DNA from: Scleromatobacter humisilvae
GTDB lineage: Bacteria > Pseudomonadota > Gammaproteobacteria > Burkholderiales > Burkholderiaceae_C
DNA length: 64,000 nucleotides
Direction: 5' to 3'
Assembly (NCBI RefSeq): GCF_023231945.1
Contig: NZ_JAJLJH010000001.1
Span: 1,550,001-1,614,000, forward strand
Under the pieces are notes generated by a model, which was not told the DNA's origin, searched no databases, and worked only from the letters and a program-made list of their open reading frames with translations. Below, in pieces: positions 28,333-39,744 of the stretch. The first letter of the stretch is position 1, and the number at the start of each line of letters is the position of its first letter. The position numbers were made by a program, and so were the translations under genes.

Positions 28333-29271
28333 TCAGCGCGCCGGCACGCAATGCTCGGGCACGGCCGGCTTGGCGGTCTTCATCGGAACGAGCCTGGCGC
28401 CGCCCGCGGCGAGCTGATCGAACGCGACCTGCTCGAGCGCGCCGACCTGCGGCCGCGACAGGCCCAGCTCGTAGCCCGAGCACTCGTTGTCGCCCAGCGA
28501 GCGTGGATCGAGGCCGGTGACGCTGCCGAAGACGACCAGCGTCTCGAGGTAGTAGCCGTAGACGCTGGCGTGGTAGTGGTCGTAGGTCCAGAGGTCGACC
28601 TTGCCGGCTTCGATGCCGTCGTAGGGATTGGCGTCGGCCACGCCGGCCTGCATGGCGCGGATCCACGCATCGCCCACGGGGATGACGGGCTTCAGTCCGG
28701 GCGTGGCGGCGGCGGCCTTGTCGTAACCGGCGCGCAGGTCACGGGCCATGGCTTCGATGGTCTTGCCGTACCAGGCACCGCGCGAGTCGTAGGTCTGGTC
28801 GGCGCGCGGCCACGTGGACATCAGGCGGATCTCGACGGCCGGGTTGCGCGCGCGCAGCAGCGCCGACATACGGCGTACCGTATCGACCAGCAAGGCCGGG
28901 TCGCCCGGCTTGGCCGCGTCGAGCGTGCTGTAGCCGTGCATCACGACGCTGTCCCACGGCCGCTGGCCGATCACGTCGCTCTTGTGGGCCAGGTGCCAGT
29001 CGATGCCGACGCCGCCCTGCGTCTCGAGGTAGACGTCGACGTCGAGCCCGGCCTCCGTCGCGAACGACTTGAACAGCGCCGGCATGCCGCCGATGCCCTG
29101 GCCGTTCAGGTCGGTGACCGTGCTCGCGCGGTAGTAGTGCACCGCCGAGCCCTGGGCGTAGGTGAAGCTGTTGCCGATGAACAGGATGCTGCCGGCGGTC
29201 GCGTCGGCGGCCAGCGCGAACAGGCCGGCGAACGTCGCGGCGGCGCGCAGCGGCGAAAAGGCGTGGGGCAA
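28333..29271 (-). CDS. Secreted SGNH/GDSL-like hydrolase
   Basis: A 312-residue protein with a cleavable signal peptide (about 1-27). The mature chain begins with Ile-Leu-Phe-Ile-Gly-Asn-Ser-Phe-Thr-Tyr, the block-I nucleophile region of SGNH hydrolases of the DUF4886 type. Further on are Gly-Gly-Val-Gly, a conserved Met-Ser-Thr-Trp-Pro segment, and a C-terminal Asp-His-Tyr-His that supplies the usual Asp-x-x-His pair. It probably acts as a periplasmic or extracellular esterase or carbohydrate deacetylase. The substrate is not predictable. It converges with the AraC gene and is divergent from the small secreted protein that follows. Confidence 0.72.
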   Translation of the reverse strand: MPHAFSPLRAAATFAGLFALAADATAGSILFIGNSFTYAQGSAVHYYRASTVTDLNGQGIGGMPALFKSFATEAGLDVDVYLETQGGVGIDWHLAHKSDVIGQRPWDSVVMHGYSTLDAAKPGDPALLVDTVRRMSALLRARNPAVEIRLMSTWPRADQTYDSRGAWYGKTIEAMARDLRAGYDKAAAATPGLKPVIPVGDAWIRAMQAGVADANPYDGIEAGKVDLWTYDHYHASVYGYYLETLVVFGSVTGLDPRSLGDNECSGYELGLSRPQVGALEQVAFDQLAAGGARLVPMKTAKPAVPEHCVPAR

Positions 29272-29365
29272 GGTCGTCTCCAGGTTTCTCGCCGATCATA
29301 TCGACGGCGCGATCGTCCGTCGGCCGTCGCTCGTCGCATGCCGGCGCGCGCCTATACTTTTTGCG

Positions 29366-29785
29366 ATGTCTCTCATCACCCGCCTCGCGACCACCCTCTT
29401 CGCCGCCGGCCTGTGCGTCGGAGCGCGTGCCGACGACCGCCTCGCCTGCGCGCCCGACACCTATCTCGAGCTGAAATCGTTGGCCTCGCTGCCGGTGGAA
29501 GTTCGCTTCGCACTGGAGCACGCGCCCCGCGAAGGCGGCGAGATCTCCGACCGCGGCGGCCCGTTCAACATGGGCGATGTCGGCGGCGGCCCGTTCCGCC
29601 GCTTCGTGCTGGCGGCCATGGGAACGAGCCAGCTGATCGTCTCGCTCGAGCATGGCGGATATGGCTACCAGGTCGAGGCCTGGACGTTCACGTATGGCCC
29701 GACGGGCTGGGTCGGATTGAAGACCCAGCCGTTCATCGCCATGCCGAAGTCGGCCAGGGAACTCGTCGGTCTGGTCTGCAAGTAG
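29366..29785 (+). CDS. Small secreted protein of unknown function
   Basis: A 139-residue protein with a signal peptide (about 1-22, ending Ala-Arg-Ala). The mature part has one cysteine near its start and one at the penultimate residue, possibly a disulfide joining both ends. It is rich in Gly and Phe between residues 60 and 100 and shows beta-strand character. I do not recognise a family. The downstream ATG at 29366 gives the only version with a signal sequence; the 68-residue in-frame extension lies over the divergent promoter region. It converges with the MocR gene 9 bases away. Confidence 0.65.
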   Translation: MSLITRLATTLFAAGLCVGARADDRLACAPDTYLELKSLASLPVEVRFALEHAPREGGEISDRGGPFNMGDVGGGPFRRFVLAAMGTSQLIVSLEHGGYGYQVEAWTFTYGPTGWVGLKTQPFIAMPKSARELVGLVCK

Positions 29786-29794
29786 CGCCGCGCG

Positions 29795-31246
29795 TCAGGC
29801 CGCCTCGCGCAACGCCGGCGCGGCCGCCAGCAACGCGCGCGCCAGCTCGCCGATGCGCATCAGCGCGTGCCGCTGCGTGTCGTCCCAGCGGCCGCCGACG
29901 CCCAGCCGGACGCAGTGCCTGTAGCGGTCGGTCGCGCTGAACAAGGTGCCCGGCGCGATCGCGATGCGTTCGGCGAGACAGGCGGTGAACAGCGCCTGCG
30001 AATCGACGCCGCGCGGCATCTCCACCCACAGCACGTAGCCGCCGGCCGGGTCGGTGACGCGCGTGCCCTTCGGGAAGCTGCCGGCGATCAGGCGCCGCGC
30101 CTCGTCGACGCGCGCCGCGATGGTGTGGCGCATCTGGCGGAACGCGGCCTCGTTGCCGGTGTGGTTCAGCAGCTCGGCCATCGCGAGTTCGACGAAGGTG
30201 GTCTGCGCGCCGCTGGTGGCCATCTTCATGCGCCGCACCGGCTCGGTCCAGCGCCCGGCCTCGAGCCAGCCCACGCGCAGTCCCGGCGCGAGCGTCTTCG
30301 AGAACGACCCGCACAGCATGACGTGCCCGCTGGTGTCGAACGAGCGCACGGCGCGGCGCCGGTCCTCCTGCTCGGCGAGGTCGTTGTGCAGCACGTCCTC
30401 GATCAGCGCGATGCCGCGCGTGCGCACCAGGCGCGCGAGGCGCCTGCGTTCGGCGGTGGGCAGGCTGCCGCCCAGCGGGTTGGACAGCGTGGGCGAGACC
30501 AGCAGCGCCTTGACCGGCTGCGTGTCGAGCGCGAGCTCCAGCGCGTCCAGCGACAGGCCGTCGCGCGGATGCGTCGGGATCTCGAGCGCGCGCAGGTGCA
30601 GGCTCTGCAGGATCTCGAGGAAGCCGAAGTAGGTCGGCGACTCCAGCGCGACGACATCGCCCGGCCGCGTCACCGCGCGCAGGCACAGCGTGATCGACTC
30701 GAGGCAGCTGTTGGTGGCGACGATGTCGCGCGGCTGCAGCTGGCAGCCCAGGCGCAGCGCGTAGCGCGCGATCGCGCGGCGCAGCGTCTCGTGGCCCGAG
30801 CCCAGCGCGTACTCGCACAGCGCGTCGCGATGGCGCAGCGCCGCGCGCGTGACGGTGCGGCGGATGCGTTCGACGTTGAACAGCTCGGCGCTCGGGCTGG
30901 CCGCGCCGAACGAGATGTAGCCCTCCGCATTCGCGAGCCGTAGCGTGTAGGCGGCGAGCTTGTCGATGTCGACCTCGCGCGAGTCAGCCGGCGGCTGCGT
31001 CGCCTCGGGCACCGGCGGAAGCGGCGGCCGGGCGGCGACGAAGAAGCCGGAACGCGGGCGCGTCTCGACCAGCCGCATGTCCTCCAGCGCGCGGTAGGCC
31101 TGCACGGCCGTCGACAGCGACACGCCATGCTGCGCCGCCAGATCGCGCAGCGACGGCAGGCGCTCGCCGCGCGCGAGCACGCCGGCGCGGATCGACGCGG
31201 CCAGCGTCTGGGCGATCTGCAGGTAGAGCGTGTCGGGCGAGTCCAT
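29795..31246 (-). CDS. MocR-type regulator (GntR HTH + class I aminotransferase domain)
   Basis: A 483-residue MocR protein. Residues 1-75 are a winged helix of the GntR type (Leu-Pro-Ser-Leu-Arg-Asp-Leu-Ala, then Ser-Leu-Ser-Thr-Ala-Val-Gln-Ala-Tyr). After a linker, residues 100-480 form a fold-type I aminotransferase domain with the PLP lysine in Ser-Phe-Ser-Lys-Thr-Leu-Ala-Pro-Gly and Glu-Ser-Pro-Thr-Tyr-Phe-Gly. Such proteins sense PLP or amino compounds rather than act as enzymes. The start at 31246 places the family N-terminus (Tyr-Leu-Gln-Ile-Ala) correctly; the 107-residue longer reading overlaps the divergent DUF2917 gene. Confidence 0.9.
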   Translation of the reverse strand: MDSPDTLYLQIAQTLAASIRAGVLARGERLPSLRDLAAQHGVSLSTAVQAYRALEDMRLVETRPRSGFFVAARPPLPPVPEATQPPADSREVDIDKLAAYTLRLANAEGYISFGAASPSAELFNVERIRRTVTRAALRHRDALCEYALGSGHETLRRAIARYALRLGCQLQPRDIVATNSCLESITLCLRAVTRPGDVVALESPTYFGFLEILQSLHLRALEIPTHPRDGLSLDALELALDTQPVKALLVSPTLSNPLGGSLPTAERRRLARLVRTRGIALIEDVLHNDLAEQEDRRRAVRSFDTSGHVMLCGSFSKTLAPGLRVGWLEAGRWTEPVRRMKMATSGAQTTFVELAMAELLNHTGNEAAFRQMRHTIAARVDEARRLIAGSFPKGTRVTDPAGGYVLWVEMPRGVDSQALFTACLAERIAIAPGTLFSATDRYRHCVRLGVGGRWDDTQRHALMRIGELARALLAAAPALREAA

Positions 31247-31282
31247 GCCCCATTCTGTCTTGCGGACTGCGATGCAGACCAG

Positions 31283-31334
31283 TACAGATGACGGGAAATC
31301 CGACCGTGACAGTGCGGGCGCGGCGCGATCTGTA
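31283..31334. promoter_or_regulatory. Possible MocR-binding inverted repeat
   Basis: TACAGAT (31283-31289) and ATCTGTA (31328-31334) are perfect reverse complements 38 bases apart in the divergent region between the MocR and DUF2917 genes. They stand out in very GC-rich DNA. Binding by the adjacent regulator is only a suggestion. Confidence 0.3.
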
Positions 31335-31397
31335 TCGCTGCAATCGGCAGGTCGTTGTGGCTGTTTCGCGCGGGCGCTCGCTTCCAGAATCGACGCC

Positions 31398-31700
31398 ATG
31401 GACCACACGCTCGCCCTCCGCCCCACCCTCGCCCGCCGACGCGCCGAGGCCTCCGACGCCGTCGTGCGCCTCGCCGCGCATGCCACGGCCACGCACGAGC
31501 TGCGCGCCGGCGCGTGCATCGCGGTGCAGTCCGGGCGGGTCTGGCTGACGCAGACCGGCGACGCCAACGACTACATCGTTGACGCCGGCCAGCGCCACGT
31601 CGTCGCGTGCGACGGCCGCGTGGTGATCGAGAGCTTCACGCCGCAGGCGACGCTGCGCGTGCTGCGGCGCGCGCCGGCCGCGCGGCCGGGCTTTCCGTGA
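31398..31700 (+). CDS. DUF2917 protein
   Basis: A 100-residue protein with the DUF2917 pattern: His-Glu-Leu-Arg-Ala-Gly, Gly-Arg-Val-Trp-Leu-Thr-Gln-Thr-Gly-Asp-Ala-Asn-Asp-Tyr, then Val-Asp-Ala-Gly-Gln and a final beta-strand. It looks like a small cupin-like beta-barrel and is probably cytoplasmic, as no signal is seen. Function is unknown. It is divergent from the MocR regulator, which may control it, and converges with the aldolase gene with only 3 bases between stops. Confidence 0.82.
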   Translation: MDHTLALRPTLARRRAEASDAVVRLAAHATATHELRAGACIAVQSGRVWLTQTGDANDYIVDAGQRHVVACDGRVVIESFTPQATLRVLRRAPAARPGFP

Positions 31701-31703
31701 CGC

Positions 31704-32735
31704 TCAGCGCGGCGTCTCCATCGCCACGGTGTACTTGCCCTCGCGCGCCAGCCGGTTCAGGTGCGCGCGCTCGACCAGGGCCTTCTGCGCCGCCGCGACG
31801 TTCTCCTTCTTGCCGGCCCAGGCCTTCATCGCCGGATCCTGGATCGCGCGGGCGAACGAGAACGCCAGCGGCCACGGCAGCGCGTCGCCGTGGCGTACGT
31901 GCATCGCGTTGAGCCGCGCCGAGGCGTCCGGCGCCGACTGGCCGCCCGACAGGAACGCGATGCCGCCGACCGCGGCCGGCACGCTGCGCCGGAAGACGCG
32001 CACGGTGGCGTCGGCGACGTCGTCGACGCTGTCCTGCGTCGGGCACTTCAGTCCGGGCACGACCATGTTGGGCTTGAGGATCATCCCCTCCAGCAGCACG
32101 CGCTGCGTGCGCAGGGCGTCGAACACGAAGTGCAGCGCGCGCTCGGTGGCCTCGGCGCAGCGCGCCAGCGTGTGCGCCCCGTCCATCAGCACCTCGGGCT
32201 CGACGATGGGCACGATGCCGGCCTCCTGGCAAAGCGCCGCGTAGCGCGCGAGCGCCTGCGCATTGGCCTCGTAGCAGCCGCGTGACGGCGCGTTCTTCGC
32301 GTCGTCAATCGTGATGACCGCGCGCCACTTCGCGAAGCGCGCCCCCATCTTCGAATACTCGGCGAGGCGCTCGCGCAGGCCGTCCAGGCCCTCGGTCACG
32401 AGCTCGCCGTCGTGCAGCGCCAACGGCCTGGCGCCGGCATCGACCTTGATGCCCGGGATGATGCCGACCTTCCCGAGCGCCTCGGCGAAGGGCACGTCGG
32501 CGAAGGTCTTCGTGCGGATCGTCTCGTCGTAGAGGATCGCGCCGCCGATGGACTCGGACAGCCCCGGTGCGGTGACGATCATGTCGCGGTAGGCGCGCCG
32601 CATCTCGGGCGTCTGCGGGATGCCCAGCGCGGCGAAGCGCTTGTCGGCGGTGGGGTTGCTCTCGTCCATCGCGAGCAGGCCCTTGCCGTTGGCGGTGAGG
32701 GCGGCGGCCGTGGCCTTCAAGGTCTGTTCGTTCAT
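31704..32735 (-). CDS. fba: Fructose-bisphosphate aldolase, class I
   Basis: A 343-residue class I (Schiff-base) aldolase that cleaves fructose-1,6-bisphosphate. The eukaryote-like signatures are present: Ala-Met-Asp-Glu-Ser near residue 27, the catalytic lysine in Met-Ile-Leu-Lys-Pro-Asn-Met-Val, Glu-Pro-Glu-Val-Leu, and Phe-Leu-Ser-Gly-Gly-Gln for phosphate binding. The start at 32735 follows a GGAGA site; the 57-residue extension is Arg-rich and unsupported. It is divergent from the gnd-zwf-pgi-pgm operon, 231 bases away, and feeds the same sugar-phosphate pool. Confidence 0.94.
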   Translation of the reverse strand: MNEQTLKATAAALTANGKGLLAMDESNPTADKRFAALGIPQTPEMRRAYRDMIVTAPGLSESIGGAILYDETIRTKTFADVPFAEALGKVGIIPGIKVDAGARPLALHDGELVTEGLDGLRERLAEYSKMGARFAKWRAVITIDDAKNAPSRGCYEANAQALARYAALCQEAGIVPIVEPEVLMDGAHTLARCAEATERALHFVFDALRTQRVLLEGMILKPNMVVPGLKCPTQDSVDDVADATVRVFRRSVPAAVGGIAFLSGGQSAPDASARLNAMHVRHGDALPWPLAFSFARAIQDPAMKAWAGKKENVAAAQKALVERAHLNRLAREGKYTVAMETPR

Positions 32736-32966
32736 CGTCGATCTCTCCTGGTTCGGGCCAGTGTCCGCCGTGCAGAGAAACCATGCACGCGCAGGCGGCG
32801 CCCAGCTCGGCCTTGCGGCAATTCGTGCACCCGTGCGGCGCGGCCTTCGGCACCCTCGCAAGCTCGGCCGTTGGGCATGGCGCTTGCCGCCCCGACGGAT
32901 GGCCACTCGCTCGCCATCAACTCAACCGTGCGCGATGATCGTGCCACTCAACTTCGAAAGACTGCA

Positions 32967-33980
32967 GTGCAACTCGGAATGATCGGTCTGGGGCGGATGG
33001 GCGCGAACATGGCCCGCCGCGTGATGAGCAAGGGCCACCAGTGCGTGGTGCAGGACCCGAACGCCGACGCCGTCGCCAGGATGGTCGCCGCCGGCGCCGT
33101 CGGTGCCGCGTCGCTCCAGGAGATGGCCAGCAAGATGGACAAGCCGCGCGCCGTCTGGATGATGGTGCCGGCCGGCATCGTCGACAAGGTGCTCGACGAC
33201 CTGATCGCGCACCTCGACCCGGGCGACATCATCATCGACGGCGGCAATTCGTACTACCGCGACGACATCGACCGCGCGAAGAAGCTGAAGGACGCCGGCT
33301 TCCATTACGTGGACTGCGGCACCAGCGGCGGCATCGCCGGCCAGGATCGCGGCTACTGCCTGATGGTGGGCGCCGAGCAGGAGGTCTTCGACCACCTCAC
33401 GCCGATCTTCCAGGCGCTCGCGCCCGGCGTCGAGGCCGCCGCGCGCACGCCCGGCGTGATGGGCAATCCCTCGAACGCCGAGAACGGTTTCCTGCATTGC
33501 GGTCCGAACGGCGCCGGCCACTTCGTGAAGATGGTCCACAACGGCATCGAGTACGGAATGATGGCCGCGCTGGCCGAGGGCTTCAACATCCTCAAGCACG
33601 CCAACATCGGCAAGCAGCAGCACGTCACCGACGCCGAGACCGCGCCGATGCGCGAGCCGCAGTACTACCAGTTCGACATCGACGTGCCGCAGGTGGCCGA
33701 GCTCTGGCGCCGCGGCAGCGTGGTCGGCTCGTGGCTGCTCGACCTCACGGCCAAGGCGATGGCCCAGGATCCCGAGCTCGCGGCGTTCGGCGGTCGCGTG
33801 TCGGACTCCGGCGAAGGCCGCTGGACGATCCAGGCCGCCATCGACGAGGGCGTGCCCACGCAGGTGCTCAGCGCCGCGCTCTACGACCGCTTCTCCTCGC
33901 AGGGACAAGCGAAATTCGCCAACCAGATCCTGTCCGCGATGCGTGCCGAATTCGGCGGGCATGCGGAAAAGAAGGCATAG
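32967..33980 (+). CDS. gnd: 6-phosphogluconate dehydrogenase, decarboxylating (short form)
   Basis: A 337-residue enzyme of the short, YqeC/GndA-like class, which is usually NAD-linked. It converts 6-phosphogluconate to ribulose-5-phosphate and CO2. The Rossmann motif Gly-Leu-Gly-Arg-Met-Gly lies at about 7-12, Asp-Gly-Gly-Asn-Ser near 100, Gly-Thr-Ser-Gly-Gly near 125 and the catalytic Lys in His-Phe-Val-Lys-Met-Val-His-Asn. The GTG at 32967 is chosen because it gives the family's exact N-terminus; the longer in-frame reading is not conserved. It heads the gnd-zwf-pgi-pgm operon. Confidence 0.93.
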   Translation: MQLGMIGLGRMGANMARRVMSKGHQCVVQDPNADAVARMVAAGAVGAASLQEMASKMDKPRAVWMMVPAGIVDKVLDDLIAHLDPGDIIIDGGNSYYRDDIDRAKKLKDAGFHYVDCGTSGGIAGQDRGYCLMVGAEQEVFDHLTPIFQALAPGVEAAARTPGVMGNPSNAENGFLHCGPNGAGHFVKMVHNGIEYGMMAALAEGFNILKHANIGKQQHVTDAETAPMREPQYYQFDIDVPQVAELWRRGSVVGSWLLDLTAKAMAQDPELAAFGGRVSDSGEGRWTIQAAIDEGVPTQVLSAALYDRFSSQGQAKFANQILSAMRAEFGGHAEKKA

Positions 33981-33989
33981 CGTTTCCCC

Positions 33990-35426
33990 ATGACCGACGA
34001 CACGACGACCACCCGCAACGCTCCGCATTCCGACGCCCTGGTGCTGTTCGGATTCACCGGCGACCTCGCCAACAAGAAGATCTTCCCCGCGCTGTACGCG
34101 ATGGCGAAGCGCGGCGAGCTGGTGCCTCGTGTGGTCGGCGTCGCCGGCCGCGCGCAGACCGACGAGGAGGTGCACCGGCGCGTGCGCGACTCGATCGAGA
34201 AGGAAGGCGGCGGCATCACCGACGGCCCCGCGTTCGACAAGCTGCAGCAGGCCATCCGCTACGTCGGCGGCGACTACAACAAGCCCGAGACCTTCGAGGC
34301 CCTGAAGACGGCGCTGGACGGCGCGAAGCGCCCGGCCCACTACCTCGCGGTGCCGCCGACGCTGTTCGAGACCGTGATCCAGAACCTCGGCAAGGCCGGC
34401 CTCGCGAAGGACGCGCGCCTGATCGTCGAGAAGCCCTTCGGCCGCGACCTGGCCTCGGCCAAGGAGCTCGATGCGGTGGCGCGCTCGGTGTTTCCGGAAG
34501 ACGCCATCTTCCGCATCGACCACTATCTCGGCAAGGAGGCGATCATGAACCTCCTGTACTTCCGCTTCGCCAACTCGTTCCTCGAGCCGTTGTGGTGCCG
34601 CGATCACGTCGCCAGCGTGCAGATGACGATGTCCGAGGACTTCGGCGTCGGCGACCGCGGCGCGTTCTACGAGACCGCCGGCACGCTGCGCGACGTCGTC
34701 GAGAACCACCTGTTCCAGATCGTCGCGCTGCTCGCGATGGAGCCGCCGAAGTCGCGCGGCTTCGCCGACCTGCAGGCCGCCAAGGCCGATGTCTTCAAGG
34801 CCATGCGTCCGCTGAAGGCCGACGACATGGTGCGCGGCCAGTACGACGGCTATCGCCAGGAGAAGGACGTCGCGCCCGACTCCGACGTCGAGACCTACGT
34901 CGCGCTGCGCCTGTTCGTCGACACGCCGCGCTGGAAGGACGTGCCGTTCTACCTGCGCGCCGGCAAGAAGCTGCCCAACACCGCGGTGGAGGTGCAGATC
35001 CAGTTCAAGCCGCCGCGGCAGGCGCTGTTCGAGGACGCCGGCGGCCGCCCCAACTACCTGCGCTTCCGGCTGCAGCCGACGTCGTCGATCGCGCTCGCCG
35101 CGCGCGTGAAGGATGTCGGCAAGAGGTTCGTCGGCGAGCAGCGCGAGCTTTACGCCTGCGAGGACCTGGCCGGCGAAGAGGCGCCCTACGACCGCCTGCT
35201 CGGCGACGCGATGGCCGGCGACAGCTCGCTGTTCACCGGCCTCGAGGCCGTCGAGGCCGCGTGGACGGCCGTCGACGACATCCTCGTCGACCATCCGAAG
35301 GTCGTTGCCTACAAGCCCGGCACCTGGGGCCCGGCCGAGGCCGACGCGCTGATCGCGAACGACGGCGGCTGGCAGGCCCCGAATCCCGAAGAGGCCTGCG
35401 GCGGCAATCGCAGGAAGGACGCGTGA
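33990..35426 (+). CDS. zwf: Glucose-6-phosphate 1-dehydrogenase
   Basis: A 478-residue enzyme for the first step of the oxidative pentose phosphate pathway. The nucleotide motif Gly-Phe-Thr-Gly-Asp-Leu-Ala lies at about 20-26, Glu-Lys-Pro-Phe-Gly near 147, and the active-site signature Arg-Ile-Asp-His-Tyr-Leu-Gly-Lys near 172-179 includes the catalytic His and substrate Lys. The C-terminal beta-sheet domain is complete. It follows gnd by nine bases and shares a base with pgi (TGATG), so the operon is tightly coupled. Confidence 0.96.
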   Translation: MTDDTTTTRNAPHSDALVLFGFTGDLANKKIFPALYAMAKRGELVPRVVGVAGRAQTDEEVHRRVRDSIEKEGGGITDGPAFDKLQQAIRYVGGDYNKPETFEALKTALDGAKRPAHYLAVPPTLFETVIQNLGKAGLAKDARLIVEKPFGRDLASAKELDAVARSVFPEDAIFRIDHYLGKEAIMNLLYFRFANSFLEPLWCRDHVASVQMTMSEDFGVGDRGAFYETAGTLRDVVENHLFQIVALLAMEPPKSRGFADLQAAKADVFKAMRPLKADDMVRGQYDGYRQEKDVAPDSDVETYVALRLFVDTPRWKDVPFYLRAGKKLPNTAVEVQIQFKPPRQALFEDAGGRPNYLRFRLQPTSSIALAARVKDVGKRFVGEQRELYACEDLAGEEAPYDRLLGDAMAGDSSLFTGLEAVEAAWTAVDDILVDHPKVVAYKPGTWGPAEADALIANDGGWQAPNPEEACGGNRRKDA

Positions 35427-37054
35427 TGAGCAAGACATTGACGGATCGCGCGGCCTGGAAGGCGCTGGTCGACCACCACGAGGGCATCGCGAAGCATCAC
35501 CTGCGCGACCTGTTCGCCGAGGACGCGACGCGCGGCACCCGCATGACGCTGGACGCGGTGGGCATCTATCTGGACTACTCGAAGAACCGCGTCACCGACA
35601 AGACGCTGAAGCTGCTCGTCGCGCTGGCCGAGGAATGCGGGCTGGCGGACAGGATCGCCGCGATGTTCCGCGGCGATCGCATCAACACCACCGAGAACCG
35701 CGCCGTGCTGCACGTGGCGTTGCGCGCGCCGCGCGGCGAGAAGATCCTGCTCGATGGCCAGGACGTCGTGCCGGCCGTGCACGCGGTGCTCGATCGCATG
35801 GCGAAGTTCGCCGACCAGGTGCGCAGCGGCAAGTGGCTGGGCCATACGGGCAAGCGTATCCGCCACGTCATCAACATCGGCATCGGCGGCTCCGACCTCG
35901 GCCCGGTGATGGCCTACGAGGCGCTGCGCCACTACGCCACGCACGAGCTCGACTGCCGCTTCGTCTCCAACGTCGACTCCACCGACCTCACCGAGGCCAC
36001 GCGCGGGCTCGATCCGGCGGAGACGCTGTTCATCGTGTCGTCGAAGACGTTCACGACGCTGGAGACGATGACCAACGCCAAGGCCGCGCGCGACTCGGTC
36101 GTCGCGCAGCTGGGCAGCGAGGACGCGGTGGCGCGCCACTTCGTCGCCGTGTCGACCAACGCCGAGGGCGTGAGGAAGTTCGGCATCGATGCCTCCAACA
36201 TGTTCGGCTTCGAGGACTGGGTCGGCGGCCGCTACTCGATGGACTCGTCGATCGGCCTGTCGACGATGATCGCGGTCGGCCCCGACAACTTCCGCAAGAT
36301 GCTGGCCGGCTTCCACGCGATGGACGAGCACTTCCGCACGGCGCCCCTGGCCGGGAACCTGCCGGTGCTGCTGGGCCTGCTCTCGCTGTGGAACAACGAC
36401 TTCCTCGGCTTCTCGACGCTGGCCGTGCTGCCGTACGAGCAGTACCTGAAGCGCTTTCCCGCCTACCTGCAGCAGCTCACGATGGAGAGCAACGGCAAGC
36501 ACGTGACGCTGGACGGCGAGCAGGTGCATGCCGACACCTCGCCCATCGTCTGGGGCGAGCCCGGCACCAACGGCCAGCACTCGTTCTACCAGCTGATCCA
36601 CCAGGGCACGCGCGTCGTGCCGTGCGACTTCATCGGCTTCCTTACCGCGCTGGCGCCGATCGGCGGCCAACACGACTTGCTGGTGGCCAACCTGATCGCG
36701 CAGGCCGAGGCGCTGGCATTCGGCAAGACGGCGCAGCAGGTCGAGGCCGAAGGCATCGCGCCCGAGCTGGTGCCGCACCGCGTGTTCGAGGGCAACCGCC
36801 CGAGCAACACGATCCTCGTCGACACCCTGACCCCCGAGTCGCTCGGCAAGCTGATCGCGCTGTACGAGCACAGCGTGTTCACGCAGGGCGCGATCTGGAA
36901 CATCGACTCGTTCGACCAGTGGGGCGTGGAGCTCGGCAAGCAGCTGGCGTCGAAGGTGATCCCGGAGCTGCAGGCCGCGCAGGAACCCGAACTCGCGCAC
37001 GACAGCTCCACCAACGCGCTGATCCGGCGCTACCGCGCGCGCCGCGGCACCTGA
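35426..37054 (+). CDS. pgi: Glucose-6-phosphate isomerase
   Basis: A 542-residue isomerase of the long, E. coli-like family, interconverting glucose-6-phosphate and fructose-6-phosphate. Signatures include Gly-Ile-Gly-Gly-Ser-Asp-Leu-Gly-Pro, [10 protein letters not shown] for phosphate binding, Val-Gly-Gly-Arg-Tyr-Ser, the catalytic Glu in [11 protein letters not shown] and a C-terminal Gln-Trp-Gly-Val-Glu-Leu-Gly-Lys. It overlaps the zwf stop by one base and precedes pgm by eight. Confidence 0.96.
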   Translation: MSKTLTDRAAWKALVDHHEGIAKHHLRDLFAEDATRGTRMTLDAVGIYLDYSKNRVTDKTLKLLVALAEECGLADRIAAMFRGDRINTTENRAVLHVALRAPRGEKILLDGQDVVPAVHAVLDRMAKFADQVRSGKWLGHTGKRIRHVINIGIGGSDLGPVMAYEALRHYATHELDCRFVSNVDSTDLTEATRGLDPAETLFIVSSKTFTTLETMTNAKAARDSVVAQLGSEDAVARHFVAVSTNAEGVRKFGIDASNMFGFEDWVGGRYSMDSSIGLSTMIAVGPDNFRKMLAGFHAMDEHFRTAPLAGNLPVLLGLLSLWNNDFLGFSTLAVLPYEQYLKRFPAYLQQLTMESNGKHVTLDGEQVHADTSPIVWGEPGTNGQHSFYQLIHQGTRVVPCDFIGFLTALAPIGGQHDLLVANLIAQAEALAFGKTAQQVEAEGIAPELVPHRVFEGNRPSNTILVDTLTPESLGKLIALYEHSVFTQGAIWNIDSFDQWGVELGKQLASKVIPELQAAQEPELAHDSSTNALIRRYRARRGT

Positions 37055-37062
37055 GAGAACCC

Positions 37063-38712
<1,650 letters not shown>

Positions 38713-38816
38713 AACCGGCAGGCGGTCACGTGCGGCGGCGATTTCGACGGGCCGCCGTGGCGACGGCGTCCGGATGCGCGCAAAATCCGGTCGTCGCATT
38801 TCGTCACCCGTTCGCC

Positions 38817-39251
38817 ATGAAGCACGCCATCGCTCTCGCCTTCGCCGCCTGCGCCGCGCTGGCCGGCACCGCGCGCGCCGTCGATGTCTTCAAGTGGACG
38901 GACAGCAAGGGCGTGGTGCACTACGGTGATCGGCCGGCCTCGGGCGTGGCCGCGTCCACAGTGAGCGTGCCGGGCGGCGGCGCGAGCGACGAGGAGATCG
39001 CGGCGGCCCAGGCGAGCCTGGATGCCGATCGAGCCAGGCTCGAGCAGCCCAGCTACGAGCCGTATTACCGCTACCGCGTGCGCCGTCAGCCGGTGCAGCC
39101 AACAGCGACGTCCGCGTGCGAGAGCCAGTGGCGCGCCTACGAGGCCTCGCAGGCCTGCTTCAACGCGCACCGCGAGTATCTCGGACGCGGCGTCAACGAT
39201 CGCGGCGTGGCCGTGTGCCACGAGATGGCCCAGCCGAGCTGCAGCCGCTGA
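38817..39251 (+). CDS. Secreted DUF4124 protein
   Basis: A 144-residue protein with a signal peptide (about 1-21, ending Ala-Arg-Ala). The mature N-terminus has the DUF4124 pattern Phe-Lys-Trp-Thr-Asp-Ser-Lys-Gly-Val-Val-His-Tyr-Gly-Asp-Arg-Pro. A coiled or helical middle and a C-terminal Cys-containing segment (Cys-Glu-Ser-Gln-Trp, Ala-Cys-Phe, Val-Cys-His, Ser-Cys-Ser) follow; the four cysteines could make two disulfides in the periplasm. Function is unknown. Confidence 0.85.
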   Translation: MKHAIALAFAACAALAGTARAVDVFKWTDSKGVVHYGDRPASGVAASTVSVPGGGASDEEIAAAQASLDADRARLEQPSYEPYYRYRVRRQPVQPTATSACESQWRAYEASQACFNAHREYLGRGVNDRGVAVCHEMAQPSCSR

Positions 39252-39282
39252 AGCCGCGCACGCAGCCGCCAGAATGCGGCCC

Positions 39283-39744
39283 ATGAACGCCCCCCTCACC
39301 GTCCGTCCCATCGCGCCCGCCGACCGCGCGGCCTGGGAACCGCTCTGGGCCGGCTACAACGCCTTCTACGAGCGCTCCGGCCCCACGGCGCTCGCGCCGG
39401 AGATCACGCAGGCCTTGTGGGATCGCCTGTTCGACCCGGCCGAACCCGTCCACGCGCTGGTCGCGGAGCAGGCGGGCGAGGTCGTGGGCCTGGTGCACTT
39501 CCTGTTCCATCGCAGCACGAGCCGCATCGAGCCCGTGTGCTACCTGCAGGATCTGTTCACCGCGCCCGAAGTGCGCGGGCGCGGCGTCGGGCGGGCGTTG
39601 ATCGAGGGCGTCTACGCGCGGGCGCGCGACGCGGGCGCGTCACGCGTGTACTGGCAGACGCGCGAAAGCAATGCGGCGGGACGGGCGCTCTACGACAAGG
39701 TCGCCGAGCACCGCGGGTTCATCGTGTATTCGCACGACGTCTGA
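39283..39744 (+). CDS. GNAT-family N-acetyltransferase
   Basis: A 153-residue acetyltransferase. The acetyl-CoA loop Glu-Val-Arg-Gly-Arg-Gly-Val-Gly-Arg-Ala lies at about 95-104, preceded by the strand Leu-Gln-Asp-Leu-Phe-Thr and followed by the Tyr-Trp-Gln-Thr-Arg-Glu-Ser-Asn-Ala segment typical of the family. The substrate is unknown; close relatives act on amino compounds. A start three codons earlier (39274) is also possible. Its last 26 bases overlap the convergent gene. Confidence 0.88.
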   Translation: MNAPLTVRPIAPADRAAWEPLWAGYNAFYERSGPTALAPEITQALWDRLFDPAEPVHALVAEQAGEVVGLVHFLFHRSTSRIEPVCYLQDLFTAPEVRGRGVGRALIEGVYARARDAGASRVYWQTRESNAAGRALYDKVAEHRGFIVYSHDV

